Assembly (NCBI GenBank): GCA_029379225.1
Contig: JAQYWR010000023.1
Location: 54,432 to 118,431, forward strand
Length of the DNA stretch: 64,000 nucleotides
From: Nostoc sp. S4
GTDB taxonomy: Bacteria; Cyanobacteriota; Cyanobacteriia; Cyanobacteriales; Nostocaceae
Direction of reading: 5' to 3'
The translations under genes were made by a program, and so were the position numbers. This document shows, piece by piece, positions 9,856 through 20,677 of the stretch; the stretch's first letter is position 1, and every line of letters starts with the position of its first letter. The notes under the pieces are model-generated. The model did not search any database and was not told the origin of the DNA. It saw only the letters and a program-made list of their open reading frames with translations.

Positions 9856-11433
9856 ATGAATATGGAATTTATAGATTATGAACGCCTGCTAGCAAATCGG
9901 TGCAAACGGCGGAGTCTTTTGCTGGGTGCAGGATTTTTAACGGGATTAACAGTAGCTAGTCAATGGCATCCGGTAGCCGCTAATTCTAGATTTTCTGCCT
10001 ATCCGTTCAGTCTTGGTGTTGCTTCTGGCGATCCTTTACCAGATGGTGTTGTAATTTGGACAAGGCTGGCTCCTAATCCACTCTATGGAGGTGGAATGCC
10101 ACTGGTAAATGTCCCAGTGCGGTGGCAAGTTGCCCTTGATCGAAAGATGACACAGGTGGTGCAGCGAGGAACAGTACTAGCGACACCAGAGTTAGCACAC
10201 TCAGTGCATGTTGATGTCCGTGGACTAAACCCTAACCGTTGGTATTGGTATCAATTTGAAGCAGGTAGAGAAGTTAGTCCCATTGGGCGGACTCGCACAG
10301 CACCAGCATTTTATAGCTCTATCTCACAGCTAAACTTTGCTTTTGTTTCTTGTCAAGACTGGCAAAATGGTTACTATACCGCTTATCAGTATTTAGCTGA
10401 GGAAAACCTCGACCTTGTGGTTCATCTAGGTGACTACATTTACGAATACGGGCCACAACTTGGTGGCCCACGCCAGCATAATAGTCCGGAAATCATCACT
10501 CTTGCTGACTACTGCAATCGCCATGCCTTGTACAAAACTGACCTGAATCTTCAAGCGGCTCATGCAGCTTTTCCCTGGGTTGTCACTTGGGACGACCATG
10601 AAGTTGACAATAACTACGCCAACTTAATTCCTGAAGACAACCAAACCCAAGAGACTTTTAAGAAACGGCGAGCCAATGCTTACCAAGCTTACTACGAACA
10701 TATGCCTCTGCGTCAGTCTTCATTACCTAATGGCCCAGACGCCCTACTTTATCGGCGGTTCACTTTTGGTAATTTAGTTGAGTTCAATGTACTAGACACG
10801 AGGCAATACCGCACTAACCAACCTTGTGATGATGGACTCAAGCCTCGTTGTTCCCAAGCTTTTAATACTAATGCTACGATGACCGGCTCAAAACAAGAGC
10901 AGTGGCTAAAAAAAGGCTTAGATCAATCGCGATCGCGTTGGAATGCGATCGCTCAACAGACTATGCTCGCCCAGTACAATTTTAATAGTAGTCCAGGTGT
11001 AGGTGTATTCAATCTGGATCAATGGGACGGCTATGTGGCTGCACGTAATCGCCTCTTAAGTTTTCTCAACCTGCGCCAACCTTCTAATCCAGTGGTAATT
11101 AGTGGAGACATCCACTCTAGTTGGGTACATGACTTGAAGCTTGATTTTAATAATCCAAAATCACCAACGGTAGGCACTGAGTTCGTAGGAACCTCAATTA
11201 CCTCTGACTTTCCTACCCAATTCATTGCTCCAGCTCAAGCTGCACTAAGTAATAATCCCCATACAAAGTTCTTTGACGGTGCTTTCCGGGGATATGTCCG
11301 GTGTCAACTTACTCCAAAATCTTGGCGAAGTGATTATCGGGTTGTATCCAGCATCGTTGACTTGAATACCTCTGTCAAAACCTTAGCTTCTTTCGTAGTC
11401 CAAAACGGACAACCAGGAGCGTATAGAAGTTAG
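9856..11433 (+). CDS. PhoD-like alkaline phosphatase, twin-arginine secreted
   Basis: A metallophosphoesterase of the PhoD family that hydrolyses phosphate mono- or diesters outside the cytoplasm, using Fe3+/Ca2+ in characterised members. The 525-residue protein starts with a Tat-type signal (CKRRSLLLGAGFLTG) and an A-A cleavage region. It then has the PhoD N-terminal domain (FSLGVASGDPLPDGVVIWTRL). Metal motifs follow: FVSCQDWQNG, HLGDYIYE, VTWDDHEVDNNY and ISGDIHSSW. The ATG at 9856 has AGG five bases upstream; a TTG about 96 bases earlier would bury the Tat signal. No Pho box was clearly visible upstream. Confidence 0.9.
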   Translation: MNMEFIDYERLLANRCKRRSLLLGAGFLTGLTVASQWHPVAANSRFSAYPFSLGVASGDPLPDGVVIWTRLAPNPLYGGGMPLVNVPVRWQVALDRKMTQVVQRGTVLATPELAHSVHVDVRGLNPNRWYWYQFEAGREVSPIGRTRTAPAFYSSISQLNFAFVSCQDWQNGYYTAYQYLAEENLDLVVHLGDYIYEYGPQLGGPRQHNSPEIITLADYCNRHALYKTDLNLQAAHAAFPWVVTWDDHEVDNNYANLIPEDNQTQETFKKRRANAYQAYYEHMPLRQSSLPNGPDALLYRRFTFGNLVEFNVLDTRQYRTNQPCDDGLKPRCSQAFNTNATMTGSKQEQWLKKGLDQSRSRWNAIAQQTMLAQYNFNSSPGVGVFNLDQWDGYVAARNRLLSFLNLRQPSNPVVISGDIHSSWVHDLKLDFNNPKSPTVGTEFVGTSITSDFPTQFIAPAQAALSNNPHTKFFDGAFRGYVRCQLTPKSWRSDYRVVSSIVDLNTSVKTLASFVVQNGQPGAYRS

Positions 11434-11654
11434 TACAACAGTTTTCAATTAAATGGAATACATCCATTAAAGATTTAATTATTGTAGGGTAGTATAGCTG
11501 TGCTACTCTACTGTAGTCTATTCAACTGCAAGGATAAACCAACTTTTTCAAACAGATGTTGGTTTGATTACACTTGTGGTATCAAAGACAGACTCGCTTT
11601 CGGGAGGCCACTCCTGAGTCTATCTTCAACCAACCTACTATTCTGGATTCTTGT

Positions 11655-14600
11655 TCAATTTGGCTTGCCTGTAATCGTAAATGCTGCCCAATAGTAGGGA
11701 TGATTATAAAGTTTTTTATCTGATGCCATTTTGCTATTTCTGTATAATTGTGTTGCTAAATAAGTTCTAATTCGTACTTCATCAGGATGCAGATTATCAA
11801 GTACATCTTCATACCATTTTGTCAGTTCTCCAGCAGTTAATTCTTTGAGCCATAATGTAGCTTCAGCTAAGGCTGTTACTGCTGATTTATTAGGCTGTAA
11901 TCTGCGGTAAAATTCTGCGATCGCCAAAGCACTAGCTGAAGATTCTACAGTCCAGAGAGTACTTATTATCTGAGGAACGCCCTGATTCAAAAAACCATTA
12001 GCTAAACTTACATATTCACTGCTGGTAATGAAGGTGTTGATACTGACATTTTCGCAGGCAGAAAGAGTAATAAGATTGTAACTTGCTAAACTTTGTTGAC
12101 AAATTTCTTCTAAAGTCAGCTTTTCTTCTCCTGCTAATACCAGTTCTGACTTTTTTGGTTCATTTAAATGGTTCGTCACATAACCAGAAAAATGCAAAAT
12201 ATTATAATTATTAAATAATGCACTTTTTACAATATCTTTTGTTGCTTGTGACCCTTGAATGCGCTCGATATTATCAAACATCTCGCTGACAATCTCAGAC
12301 TCTAGTTTGGCAAACTTCAGCGCCGGATAACCTGTACTTTCAGGAGATTCAACACTGAGCAATAATTGATTTTGCCACGGTAAGATAGCTGAATTTTTTA
12401 TTGATAAACCTATTTGAGCGCTAGGCAAATAAGTAATGGTAAAATTTGACTCAATATTTGGTAAGTTTTCTGTGGATGGAGAAGAAAAATGAAAAAGGCT
12501 GTGAATAGGTAATCTGTACAAATCGCGGTGAGGAATTAAAATTAGTTGGTTAATACCTTCAAGTTCCTGAACAATTGTGGAAATATTCAAAATTTCATAC
12601 AACTGCAACAGCTTTTGTTCCATATCCACTCGCCAAGAATGCTGAATTTTACTTTCTTTATCTTGAGCCGTGGTGCGATATTCTTGGTATTGTTGATGCC
12701 AATCTTCTAGCCAATTTTCAAATTCAATCAGGCGTCGCACTGCTTCAGGTAGAGGTAATTCATTGAGACGGATAGCCTCTTCTCCTAAATTTATTGCCCC
12801 AACATCTTGTATAGGTGTAAAAAGTAGAATTGGTGATGGTGCTTGGTATTTGAGAATGAAGGTGTGTAGAGCAACTGGACTAATATGCCAATAAATAATT
12901 GCTGTTGTAGGATTGAATAGTTCCTGAATTGTGTCATAACGGGGTGAATAAATATCATTATTCCAACCAAATAGCAGCCAATTTAAGCAAGCATTTTTGC
13001 CTTGTTCGGCAATTTCCCAAGCTTCTACCACATCACCATAATCTACGGCTAAATCAACTGCTAATTGCTCAAAGCCTACAAATTTCAGGGCTAACTGTTT
13101 TTTACTTTCTTCAGAGCGAGTTTCTTCACTTAGTAATTGTTGTAATAAATCTCTGCCTCGTTGCAGTAATTCTTGAAGTTGTGTTGTTTGTCCCAAACCC
13201 ATCAACACTTTGCTTAAGGATTGCAAAACTTCTAAATGCAAGTGAGGAAAATATTCTAAGGTGAGAGTTAATAATGCTTGATGGTACTCAGATGCAGCTT
13301 TACGCCAATAATCACGGGGATTAGGCTGTTTCTTACCTCGATCGTAGTAGGCGTTAGCGATCGCTACATGCAATCTACCCCAACCTTCTGGGTGGGTATC
13401 TGTACGCAGATGTTTTAATCCTTCCTCGAAGCTAGCTAATTTCCCCTCGTAGCCTATCTGTTGTAAGGCGGAATTGTTCGCTGTGATACTACTCGACAAA
13501 TTCAGCAATGGCTGTGGATCTACTAAATTGCCAACAGCGGTACCACGACCAATCCAAGCTTCCCAATAATCTTGTTTAATTTGCAAAGCGTTGTCATAAC
13601 AAGCGATCGCTTCGGCAAATTGTTCTAAATAAAACAATGCTACTGCCTGATTATACCAAGCTAAATGGAAGTCGGGTTTGATGGCGATCGCTTGCCGATA
13701 GGAAGCGATGGCTTCTTCGCGGCGTCCTAAATTATCTAACGCCACACCCCGGTTGTACCAAGCCAAATAAAAGTCGGCTTGAACTGAAAGTGCTTTGTCC
13801 CAAGAGGAGATGGCTTGTGACCAGCGTCCTAAATTAAACAACACTACACCCCGGTCTATCCACACTTCATGATAGTCTGGGTCAATTTCTAGCGCCCTGT
13901 CATAAGATGCAATCGCTTCTTCAAATTGTTCGCCTACAGCTAGTGCTATGCCCCGGTGATACCAATTTTCTTGGTCTTGTGGTTGCAGATCGAGGGCTTG
14001 GTCATAACTAGAAATTGCTTCCCGTAGCCAGCCTAACTTCAGCAGTGCTAAACCTTTACTAGACCAAGCCTCTTGGTAGTCTGGCTTGATTTCGATGGCT
14101 TTATCAAAAGAGGCGATCGCTTCTTCAAAATATCCTAATTCTCCCAGAGTTCCACCCCGGTTGTACCAAGCTTTGTAAAAATCGGGTTTGAGTTCGATAG
14201 CTGTTTCGTAAGATGCAATTGCTTCTTGAAAACGTTCTAAATGAAACAGGGTCAAGCCGCGATTAAACCAATATTCTGAGAATTCAGGTTGCAGTTCAAT
14301 GGCTTGGTCGTAAGATGCGATCGCGCCTAACAAATCACCTGTTTTCGCTTGCCCAAGACCTTGGTAAAACCACACTTGAGCCTCGGTAATCGGCTCGTTG
14401 CCATATCGCTCAATAATACTTGAAGAATTGCTGCTTTGAACTGCTAAGTTAGAAGCAAGTTGCTGGACTAAATTGCTACTCTGATCCAACCTCACCCACA
14501 GTTCATCTAAAGTATTTGCGACATTTGGCTCTAAGTTCGCCAAACTGCTATCCCAGGTTTGGTCTGAATCAGTTGTTGCTAATTCAGTCCTTTGCTTAGT

Positions 14601-15524
14601 GGAAAGCAGATTTGCTTGTATTTTCGTTTGAGTATCTTCCTCTTCATCATCCCACCTCAGCTGAGTTAATGTAGTGATTGAATCTTTTGCTGGGGGGAGA
14701 GGAAGTGTAGGTATTGTGCTTTCGGCATCTTCTTGTTGATACTCAAAGACCTCCTCTAAGTCTTGGCTGAATATTTCTTCTACAGAGACTTCCGGTGCTG
14801 GCGTTATTGTTTGGGCATCTGGTTCATCATACTCCCATAACTGTTCGCCTAAATTGCGGATTAGCTCTTGCCCAGGCGAAGTTGGTAGAATTTCGTCATC
14901 AGTCGTAGTTTCTAGGACATCTGGCCGATCGTACTCCCATAACTGTTCGCCTAATTCGCGGATCAATTCTTGTCCAGGAGTAGTTTCTAGGACATCAGGC
15001 TCATCATACTCCCATAACTGTTCGCCTAATTCGCGGATCAATTCTTGCCCAGGAGTAGTTTCTATGACATCTTGCGCCCTGTCGTCCTCATAGTGTATTT
15101 CTGTTTCTATCTGTGTGGGTAAGTTTTGCATCAGCCGTATGCCAATTTCATAGGCAATATCTCCAATTCTGCCGATACCAAGTTCTCCTAGTTGCACCAT
15201 CTGTGTTGCTAACTGCTGATTGGGTGTGGGTGAAGCTAGCAAAGTTTCACCAAACATCACCAACCAAGCTATCCAGCGTTCAGTCGGAATGCGATTTTCG
15301 ATTCGTTGCAGATACCTCAATGCCCACTGTCGGCCTCGTGCTTGATGCACGCCTTCCAGCAATTGGATAAACAATTGTTCCAGATCGGCATTAGTTAATT
15401 CTGGTAGTACCTCTACCAGATTGTGTCCTCTTGTATGCTTAAGAGAACGAGTCTGCTTACTTTTAATGAGGCGCTTTAAAAACCTTTTAAGCGACTGTGA
15501 TATCCGCCTGAGCATCTGCCACAC
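11655..15524 (-). CDS. large TPR-CHAT protein (caspase-like peptidase domain)
   Basis: 1289 residues. The N-terminal about 125 residues form a helical domain (DLEQLFIQLLEGVHQARG to LGELGIGRIGDIAYEIGI) shared with the next gene upstream. Three near-identical 25-30-residue linker repeats containing GEQLWEYDEPD follow, then about eight TPR units (roughly 380-665), a helical region and a C-terminal CHAT domain. The CHAT dyad is present: His1111 in LHFSGY and Cys1157 in LSACEN, followed by GVPQIISTLWTV. CHAT domains belong to the caspase/separase clan, and TPR-CHAT proteins act as regulated proteases in several bacterial defence or death systems. The substrate is unknown. The start is GTG at 15524, or the ATG at 15515. 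Confidence 0.88.
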   Translation of the reverse strand: MWQMLRRISQSLKRFLKRLIKSKQTRSLKHTRGHNLVEVLPELTNADLEQLFIQLLEGVHQARGRQWALRYLQRIENRIPTERWIAWLVMFGETLLASPTPNQQLATQMVQLGELGIGRIGDIAYEIGIRLMQNLPTQIETEIHYEDDRAQDVIETTPGQELIRELGEQLWEYDEPDVLETTPGQELIRELGEQLWEYDRPDVLETTTDDEILPTSPGQELIRNLGEQLWEYDEPDAQTITPAPEVSVEEIFSQDLEEVFEYQQEDAESTIPTLPLPPAKDSITTLTQLRWDDEEEDTQTKIQANLLSTKQRTELATTDSDQTWDSSLANLEPNVANTLDELWVRLDQSSNLVQQLASNLAVQSSNSSSIIERYGNEPITEAQVWFYQGLGQAKTGDLLGAIASYDQAIELQPEFSEYWFNRGLTLFHLERFQEAIASYETAIELKPDFYKAWYNRGGTLGELGYFEEAIASFDKAIEIKPDYQEAWSSKGLALLKLGWLREAISSYDQALDLQPQDQENWYHRGIALAVGEQFEEAIASYDRALEIDPDYHEVWIDRGVVLFNLGRWSQAISSWDKALSVQADFYLAWYNRGVALDNLGRREEAIASYRQAIAIKPDFHLAWYNQAVALFYLEQFAEAIACYDNALQIKQDYWEAWIGRGTAVGNLVDPQPLLNLSSSITANNSALQQIGYEGKLASFEEGLKHLRTDTHPEGWGRLHVAIANAYYDRGKKQPNPRDYWRKAASEYHQALLTLTLEYFPHLHLEVLQSLSKVLMGLGQTTQLQELLQRGRDLLQQLLSEETRSEESKKQLALKFVGFEQLAVDLAVDYGDVVEAWEIAEQGKNACLNWLLFGWNNDIYSPRYDTIQELFNPTTAIIYWHISPVALHTFILKYQAPSPILLFTPIQDVGAINLGEEAIRLNELPLPEAVRRLIEFENWLEDWHQQYQEYRTTAQDKESKIQHSWRVDMEQKLLQLYEILNISTIVQELEGINQLILIPHRDLYRLPIHSLFHFSSPSTENLPNIESNFTITYLPSAQIGLSIKNSAILPWQNQLLLSVESPESTGYPALKFAKLESEIVSEMFDNIERIQGSQATKDIVKSALFNNYNILHFSGYVTNHLNEPKKSELVLAGEEKLTLEEICQQSLASYNLITLSACENVSINTFITSSEYVSLANGFLNQGVPQIISTLWTVESSASALAIAEFYRRLQPNKSAVTALAEATLWLKELTAGELTKWYEDVLDNLHPDEVRIRTYLATQLYRNSKMASDKKLYNHPYYWAAFTITGKPN
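14820..15065 (-). repeat. coding tandem repeat in the CHAT protein linker
   Basis: Three copies of a block encoding TPGQELIR(E/N)LGEQLWEYD, at about 14828-14875, 14932-14985 and 15005-15058. The last two are nearly identical at DNA level, which implies recent duplication or gene conversion. A single diverged unit (GEPIWEYEGPD) is present in the small paralogue at 15945. Confidence 0.8.
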
Positions 15525-15719
15525 TCTTGGATTTTGTTTTTCTAGATTGTAGCCATCGTTGTGTTAAAAAAGTCATGAATTACGTAAAAACCCATTATAT
15601 CCGTACAGTGCTTCTAGGGGAGGCTAGCAAAAAATACACAAAAGTTCAAGATTCCAGCATTATAGCGCTATAATTAGCGACTTCTAAATAAAAATATCCC
15701 ACTGCTCACACTTAACAGG

Positions 15720-15808
15720 AGCCAGTGCGTTGGGGAGACAACGCTGTGGGGGGGGTTTCCCGACTGGAAGCGACTGTCGTCGGCTCTGCCGACAGCCAAG
15801 CAACTGGC
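15720..15808. repeat. dispersed palindromic element, copy 1
   Basis: Begins AGCCAGTGCGTTGGGGAGAC and ends GCAACTGGC, so the ends are inverted repeats. The interior has GGGTTTCCCGACT and further local hairpins. A second copy with the same ends lies at 57172-57253. Both are intergenic. The surrounding 15525-15944 has no gene. Confidence 0.7.
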
Positions 15809-15944
15809 GTTCATTAGTCAGCAACTTCAAGTGATTGTTTTTATTTCTTAAAGTTCCTTTATAAAATTCAACCTTAGAGTTTTATAGACCAGATACTACC
15901 GTGCCAATTTTTCTCAGAAAGATAATTTTTTATTTAGCAAGTAG

Positions 15945-16643
15945 TTAATTTTCTGTTTGGTCTGGAATCGATTGACCCCCAGGATATAATTGACTAATTA
16001 ATGCCTGTACAAGAACTTGTGGGTCGTCGGTATCGACAGCTAATTGCTGGGCAATCTGTTGACGTAAATTTTCATCTTGTTGCAACATTACAAACAGTTC
16101 TTCTAGGGTAACAGTTTGATATTCTCCCTCTGGTAGGTTCTCTTTGCCGTCTAGTTCCTCAGATGTTGTAATATTTACTGGAGGTGGCAAAGTTGTACTC
16201 ATAGCATCTGGGCCTTCATATTCCCAAATTGGTTCGCCTTGATTGCGTGTTAGCAACTGCATCCCAATACTATAAGCAACATCTGTAATTTCTCCGATGC
16301 CGAGCTCACCTAGCTCCACCAATCGGGCAGCCATTTCATTATTAGGTGTGGGTGATGCTAGCAATCTTTCACCAAAGCGCCTCAACCACTCAACCCAGCG
16401 TTCAGATGGAATGCGATGTTCAATATTATCCAGCCACTTGCGTGCCCAAGCTTCTCCTCTGGCTTGATGAACTCCTTGCAACAGTTCGTTGAACAGAAAT
16501 TCCAGGTCTGTATCACTTAGAGGTGGTGCTGGTTCTTTTTGCACATTCCCTCTAACTTTTGAGGCAGTCTGTTTTCTACCAAACAAGCTCTGAAAAAGTT
16601 TTTTAAGCCATTGAACTAGCCGCTTGAGCATCTGCTGCACCAT
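15945..16643 (-). CDS. paralogue of the N-terminal domain of the adjacent TPR-CHAT protein
   Basis: 232 residues of unknown function. A basic amphipathic N-terminus (MLKRLVQWLKKLFQSLFGRK) matches the start of the CHAT protein. The conserved block DLEFLFNELLQGVHQARG, IPSERWVEWLRRFGERLLASPTPN and LGELGIGEITDVAYSIGMQLL is followed by one copy of the GEPIWEYEGPD linker. The TPR and CHAT parts are absent; the C-terminus instead is an acidic, Gln-rich tail. It lies upstream of the CHAT gene on the same strand, 420 bp away. The ATG at 16643 was chosen over longer in-frame starts because it aligns with the start of the paralogue. It could be a substrate, adaptor or regulator of the CHAT protein (inference). 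Confidence 0.75.
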   Translation of the reverse strand: MVQQMLKRLVQWLKKLFQSLFGRKQTASKVRGNVQKEPAPPLSDTDLEFLFNELLQGVHQARGEAWARKWLDNIEHRIPSERWVEWLRRFGERLLASPTPNNEMAARLVELGELGIGEITDVAYSIGMQLLTRNQGEPIWEYEGPDAMSTTLPPPVNITTSEELDGKENLPEGEYQTVTLEELFVMLQQDENLRQQIAQQLAVDTDDPQVLVQALISQLYPGGQSIPDQTEN

Positions 16644-16788
16644 TGAGTATTGCTTATCTTTAAGATTGTAGCGATCGCACGTGGCTCTGGCGTTACTTCT
16701 GTCAAGAAAATTCTTTAAACAATGGGTATGGGGTATAAGGGGCAAAGAGGAGAATAATAGACCTGCCTTGAAAATAGGGGAATTTCAA

Positions 16789-16844
16789 GAAATAAATTAT
16801 CTCCTTTTAAGTTGATGACTGTTGAGTGTTGATTGTGAACAGTG
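16789..16844. repeat. dispersed 50-60 bp repeat, copy B
   Basis: Starts GAAATAAATTATCTCC and shares AAGTTGATGACTGTTGAGTG and GTGAACAGTG with copies A, C and D. Confidence 0.6.
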
Positions 16845-16906
16845 GGATATTTTCTAGGAAGGAAGTTACTAGGGAATAGGGGATATGGAAGAGAAATTTT
16901 ATCAAC

Positions 16907-16950
16907 AAATAAATTATCCCGTTTGAAGTTGATGATTGATGACTGATAAC
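16907..16950. repeat. dispersed 50-60 bp repeat, copy C
   Basis: AAATAAATTATCCCGTTTGA followed by AGTTGATGATTGATGACTG. It is the closest match to copy B, which lies about 70 bp upstream. Confidence 0.6.
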
Positions 16951-17255
16951 CTTTGACTTCACCTATTTTAGTCGCTTGCTGCAACTAAAATAGGGAATAA
17001 AAATATATTTTCAAATTCATTTTTGACTTGAGTAGCAGATGTTTACAACTCTCATATCAAAAAATTACTTGTATGAATATTTGAAAAATATTAGGTCATG
17101 CATATTGAAAATATTATAATTAATAATTATTAATAAATTTTCACTGCTAGAATTACTAATAATTGAGCATTTAAAAGTATAGCTGAACGCCGCTTCTGTA
17201 TAGAATGCTGATGAGATATAAAATATAAGAATTAAGGAAGTTAGCAAAGGTCAAT

Positions 17256-17690
17256 ATGCGATTACTACATGCAATGCTGCGAGTGGGCAACCTTGAAGAG
17301 TCATTAAAATTTTATTGTGAAGTTCTGGGCATGAAATTACTGCGGCGAAAAGATTATCCAGGAGGAGAATTTACCCTAGCTTTTGTAGGCTATGGTGACG
17401 AAAGCGATAACACAGTGATAGAACTAACCTACAACTGGGGAGTGGAAAAGTACGAATTGGGTAATGCTTACGGTCACATTGCTCTTGGAGTTGATGATAT
17501 TTATACTAAATGTGAAGAAATCCGCAATCACGGCGGTAAAATTGTCCGAGAACCAGGGGCGATGAAACATGGTTCGACAGTAATTGCTTTTGTAGAAGAT
17601 CCAGACGGGTATAAAATTGAACTGATTCAGTTGGGAACTCAAGGGTCAGCAATTAAACACGAATCAAAAGAGCAACTTGTAAGTCAGTAA
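17256..17690 (+). CDS. gloA: lactoylglutathione lyase (glyoxalase I)
   Basis: Converts the hemithioacetal of methylglyoxal and glutathione to S-lactoylglutathione in the cytosol. The 144 residues show two vicinal-oxygen-chelate repeats and all four metal ligands at the same numbers as E. coli GloA: His5, Glu56, His74 and Glu122. [10 protein letters not shown] and [12 protein letters not shown] are typical signature segments. The gene stands alone. Confidence 0.95.
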   Translation: MRLLHAMLRVGNLEESLKFYCEVLGMKLLRRKDYPGGEFTLAFVGYGDESDNTVIELTYNWGVEKYELGNAYGHIALGVDDIYTKCEEIRNHGGKIVREPGAMKHGSTVIAFVEDPDGYKIELIQLGTQGSAIKHESKEQLVSQ

Positions 17691-18034
17691 CTCTAAAAGT
17701 AAAAATCTATATTACTCGTTAATGAGTAACACCAATAGCGTAGGTGTAGCCCGTCGTAGACATCGCTCTAATAGCAACATCTGGCAAACTACGCTCATCA
17801 GCATGTTTTCGTTTTAAATTAAGGAATAGGTAGGAACTGGGGACTGGCAGATGTGGTTCGACTTTGCGGTAGTCGAAACTCACCAATTAGGAGACGAGGG
17901 AACAGGGGAAGCAGGAAGAGAATAACTCCTAACTCAGCACTACCTAATCAAAGCTTTCAGAGTCTTCGGCTTTGCTACTTAACTCAGCACTCCCCAAGCC
18001 TTAAACTAAAAATCTCAAATCAAAAATTTTAAAG
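17691..18034. other. intergenic region upstream of clpB
   Basis: Repeat-derived sequence only. No CIRCE element or other recognised heat-shock operator is visible before clpB. Confidence 0.4.
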
Positions 18035-20677
18035 ATGCAACCTACAGATCCAAATAAATTTACAGATAAAGCCTGGGAAGCGATCGTAAAATCTCAGGAT
18101 ATAGTCCGTGCTTATCAACAACAGCAATTAGATGTTGAGCATTTAATAATTGCCCTGTTAGAAGAACCTACTAGTTTAGCAATACGTATTCTGGCTCGGT
18201 CTGAGGTCGATCCAATCCGCTTGCAACAGCAACTAGAAGCTTTTACCCAACGTCAGCCGAAAGTTGGTAAAAGCGATCAGCTTTACCTTAGTCGTAGTTT
18301 AGATGTTTTACTAGACCAAGCCGAGGAAATTAGAGCCAGGATGAAAGATTCCTACATCTCTGTAGAACACATTCTACTGGCTTTTGCTGAAGATGAACGT
18401 GTTGGACGGCGAATACTCAAAGGCTTTAATGCAGATGCAGCGAAGCTGGAAGCTACAATCAAAACTATTCGCGGTAGCCAAAAAGTCACAGATCAAAATC
18501 CAGAATCCCGTTATGAAGCTTTACAAAAATTTGGCAGGGACTTGACAGAACAGGCAAAATCTGGAAAACTCGACCCGGTGATTGGACGGGATGACGAAAT
18601 TCGCCGGGTAATCCAGGTATTGTCCCGCCGCAGTAAAAATAATCCAGTATTGATTGGCGAACCCGGAGTAGGTAAAACTGCGATCGCCGAAGCTTTAGCC
18701 CAGCGGATGGTCAACGGTGATGTTCCCGAATCGCTGAAAAATCGCCAGCTAATCTCTTTAGATATGGGCAGTTTGATTGCTGGGGCAAAATACCGGGGTG
18801 AATTTGAAGACCGCTTGAAATCTGTTCTTCGGGAAGTGATGGAATCTAACGGGCAAATCGTTCTATTTATTGACGAATTGCACACCGTAGTCGGCACAGG
18901 TTCCAATCAACAAGGGGCGATGGATGCAGGAAATTTACTCAAACCAATGCTGGCGCGGGGAGAACTGCGTTGCATTGGCGCTACTACCTTAGATGAGTTC
19001 CGCAAACACATTGAGAAAGACGCCGCCCTAGAACGCCGTTTTCAGCAAGTATTTGTCGATCAGCCAAGTATAGAAAATACTATTTCCATTCTCCGGGGAT
19101 TGAAAGAGCGCTATGAAGTTCATCACAATGTGAAAATTTCTGATTCGGCTTTGGTAGCAGCAGCAACTTTGTCAGCGCGTTATATTAGCGATCGCTTTTT
19201 GCCAGATAAAGCCATTGACTTAGTAGATGAGGCAGCAGCACAGTTGAAAATGGAGATTACCTCCAAACCAACGGAATTGGAAACCATTGACCGCCGCCTG
19301 ATGCAGTTAGAAATGGAAAAGCTCTCATTAGCTGGCGAAGAAAAGGGTACTGCCCAAACAAGGGAACGTTTGCAGCGAATTGAGCAAGAAATCACCAATT
19401 TGACTCAAAAGCAGCACGTATTTAACGATCAATGGCAAGGTGAAAAGCAGCTATTAGAGGCGATAAGTAGCTTAAAGAAAGAAGAAGATGCGCTGCGAGT
19501 GCAAATCGAACAGGCGGAACGTGCTTATGACTTGAATAAAGCCGCGCAATTGAAGTATGGGAAATTGGAAGGAGTACAACGCGATCGCGAAGCCAAAGAA
19601 ACCAAACTTTTAGAAATTCAAAGTCAAGGTTCCACTTTGCTACGAGAACAAGTCACTGAAGCCGATATTGCCGAAATCGTCGCCAAATGGACAGGAATTC
19701 CTGTCAATCGCTTGTTGGAATCAGAACGACAAAAATTACTGCAACTAGAAAGTCATTTGCACCAACGAGTCATTGGGCAAGAAGAAGCTGTAGCAGCAGT
19801 AGCAGCCGCAATTCGCCGCGCCCGTGCGGGGATGAAAGACCCCTCGCGTCCCATTGGTTCATTTTTGTTCATGGGGCCTACAGGTGTGGGTAAAACCGAA
19901 CTTGCGCGTGCTTTAGCTCAGTTTCTCTTTGATTCCGATGATGCATTAGTGCGCTTGGATATGTCCGAGTATATGGAAAAACACTCAGTATCTCGGTTAG
20001 TGGGAGCGCCTCCAGGATACATCGGCTACGAAGAAGGCGGTCAACTTTCGGAGGCGATTCGCCGTCGTCCCTACTCAGTGGTACTGCTGGATGAAGTCGA
20101 AAAGGCACACCCAGATGTATTTAATATTTTGTTACAAGTTTTAGATGATGGTAGAATTACTGATTCTCAAGGGAGAATGGTAGATTTTCGCAACACCGTC
20201 ATTGTTATGACTAGTAACATTGGCAGCGAACATATATTGGATATATCTGGTGATGAGTCCAAATATGAAACCATGCGTCAGCGGGTAATGGATGCCTTGC
20301 GCTCGCATTTTCGTCCAGAATTTCTTAACCGCATTGACGATCCAATTCTCTTCCATACCCTCAGCCGTTCAGAAATGCGGCATATCATCCGAATTCAACT
20401 CAAACGGGTAGAAAATCTGCTCCGCGATCAAAAAATCTTCTTTGAAATCTCCCCATCTGCCTGTGATTACCTGGTAGAAGCAGGTTATGACCCAGTTTAC
20501 GGCGCTCGCCCACTCAAACGAGCAATTCAGCGAGAAGTCGAAAATCCTCTCGCTACCAAGTTACTGGAAAATACTTTTATCTCTGGAGACACGATTTTCA
20601 TTGACAAAAGTGAAAACGGTCTATCTTTCAGTAAAAAAGTGCCAATGAAAATCTCAGTGACACAAATTGTGACGTAG
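18035..20677 (+). CDS. clpB: ATP-dependent disaggregase ClpB (Hsp104 family)
   Basis: Hexameric AAA+ chaperone that rescues aggregated proteins together with DnaK. The 880 residues hold the double Clp-N domain (1-145), AAA1 with Walker [10 protein letters not shown] near 208-216 and Walker [10 protein letters not shown], and a coiled-coil middle domain (about 400-530) that distinguishes ClpB from ClpC/ClpA. AAA2 has GPTGVGKTE near 613-621, and the D2-small domain is C-terminal with [10 protein letters not shown]. The C-terminus after the D2-small domain is slightly longer and more divergent than in many ClpB proteins. Cyanobacteria often have two ClpB paralogues; I cannot tell which this is. 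Confidence 0.95.
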   Translation: MQPTDPNKFTDKAWEAIVKSQDIVRAYQQQQLDVEHLIIALLEEPTSLAIRILARSEVDPIRLQQQLEAFTQRQPKVGKSDQLYLSRSLDVLLDQAEEIRARMKDSYISVEHILLAFAEDERVGRRILKGFNADAAKLEATIKTIRGSQKVTDQNPESRYEALQKFGRDLTEQAKSGKLDPVIGRDDEIRRVIQVLSRRSKNNPVLIGEPGVGKTAIAEALAQRMVNGDVPESLKNRQLISLDMGSLIAGAKYRGEFEDRLKSVLREVMESNGQIVLFIDELHTVVGTGSNQQGAMDAGNLLKPMLARGELRCIGATTLDEFRKHIEKDAALERRFQQVFVDQPSIENTISILRGLKERYEVHHNVKISDSALVAAATLSARYISDRFLPDKAIDLVDEAAAQLKMEITSKPTELETIDRRLMQLEMEKLSLAGEEKGTAQTRERLQRIEQEITNLTQKQHVFNDQWQGEKQLLEAISSLKKEEDALRVQIEQAERAYDLNKAAQLKYGKLEGVQRDREAKETKLLEIQSQGSTLLREQVTEADIAEIVAKWTGIPVNRLLESERQKLLQLESHLHQRVIGQEEAVAAVAAAIRRARAGMKDPSRPIGSFLFMGPTGVGKTELARALAQFLFDSDDALVRLDMSEYMEKHSVSRLVGAPPGYIGYEEGGQLSEAIRRRPYSVVLLDEVEKAHPDVFNILLQVLDDGRITDSQGRMVDFRNTVIVMTSNIGSEHILDISGDESKYETMRQRVMDALRSHFRPEFLNRIDDPILFHTLSRSEMRHIIRIQLKRVENLLRDQKIFFEISPSACDYLVEAGYDPVYGARPLKRAIQREVENPLATKLLENTFISGDTIFIDKSENGLSFSKKVPMKISVTQIVT

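Larger units (their letters stand above)
16644..17255. other. AT-rich intergenic region with two dispersed repeats
   Basis: It contains repeat copies B and C and a very AT-rich segment near 17050-17150 that resembles a promoter region for gloA. I do not support any gene here; the short minus-strand frames are repeat-derived. Confidence 0.5.

Noticed and set aside
16715..16984. 89-residue minus-strand frame
   Set aside because: It translates the dispersed repeats B and C, which accounts for its repeated peptide segments.
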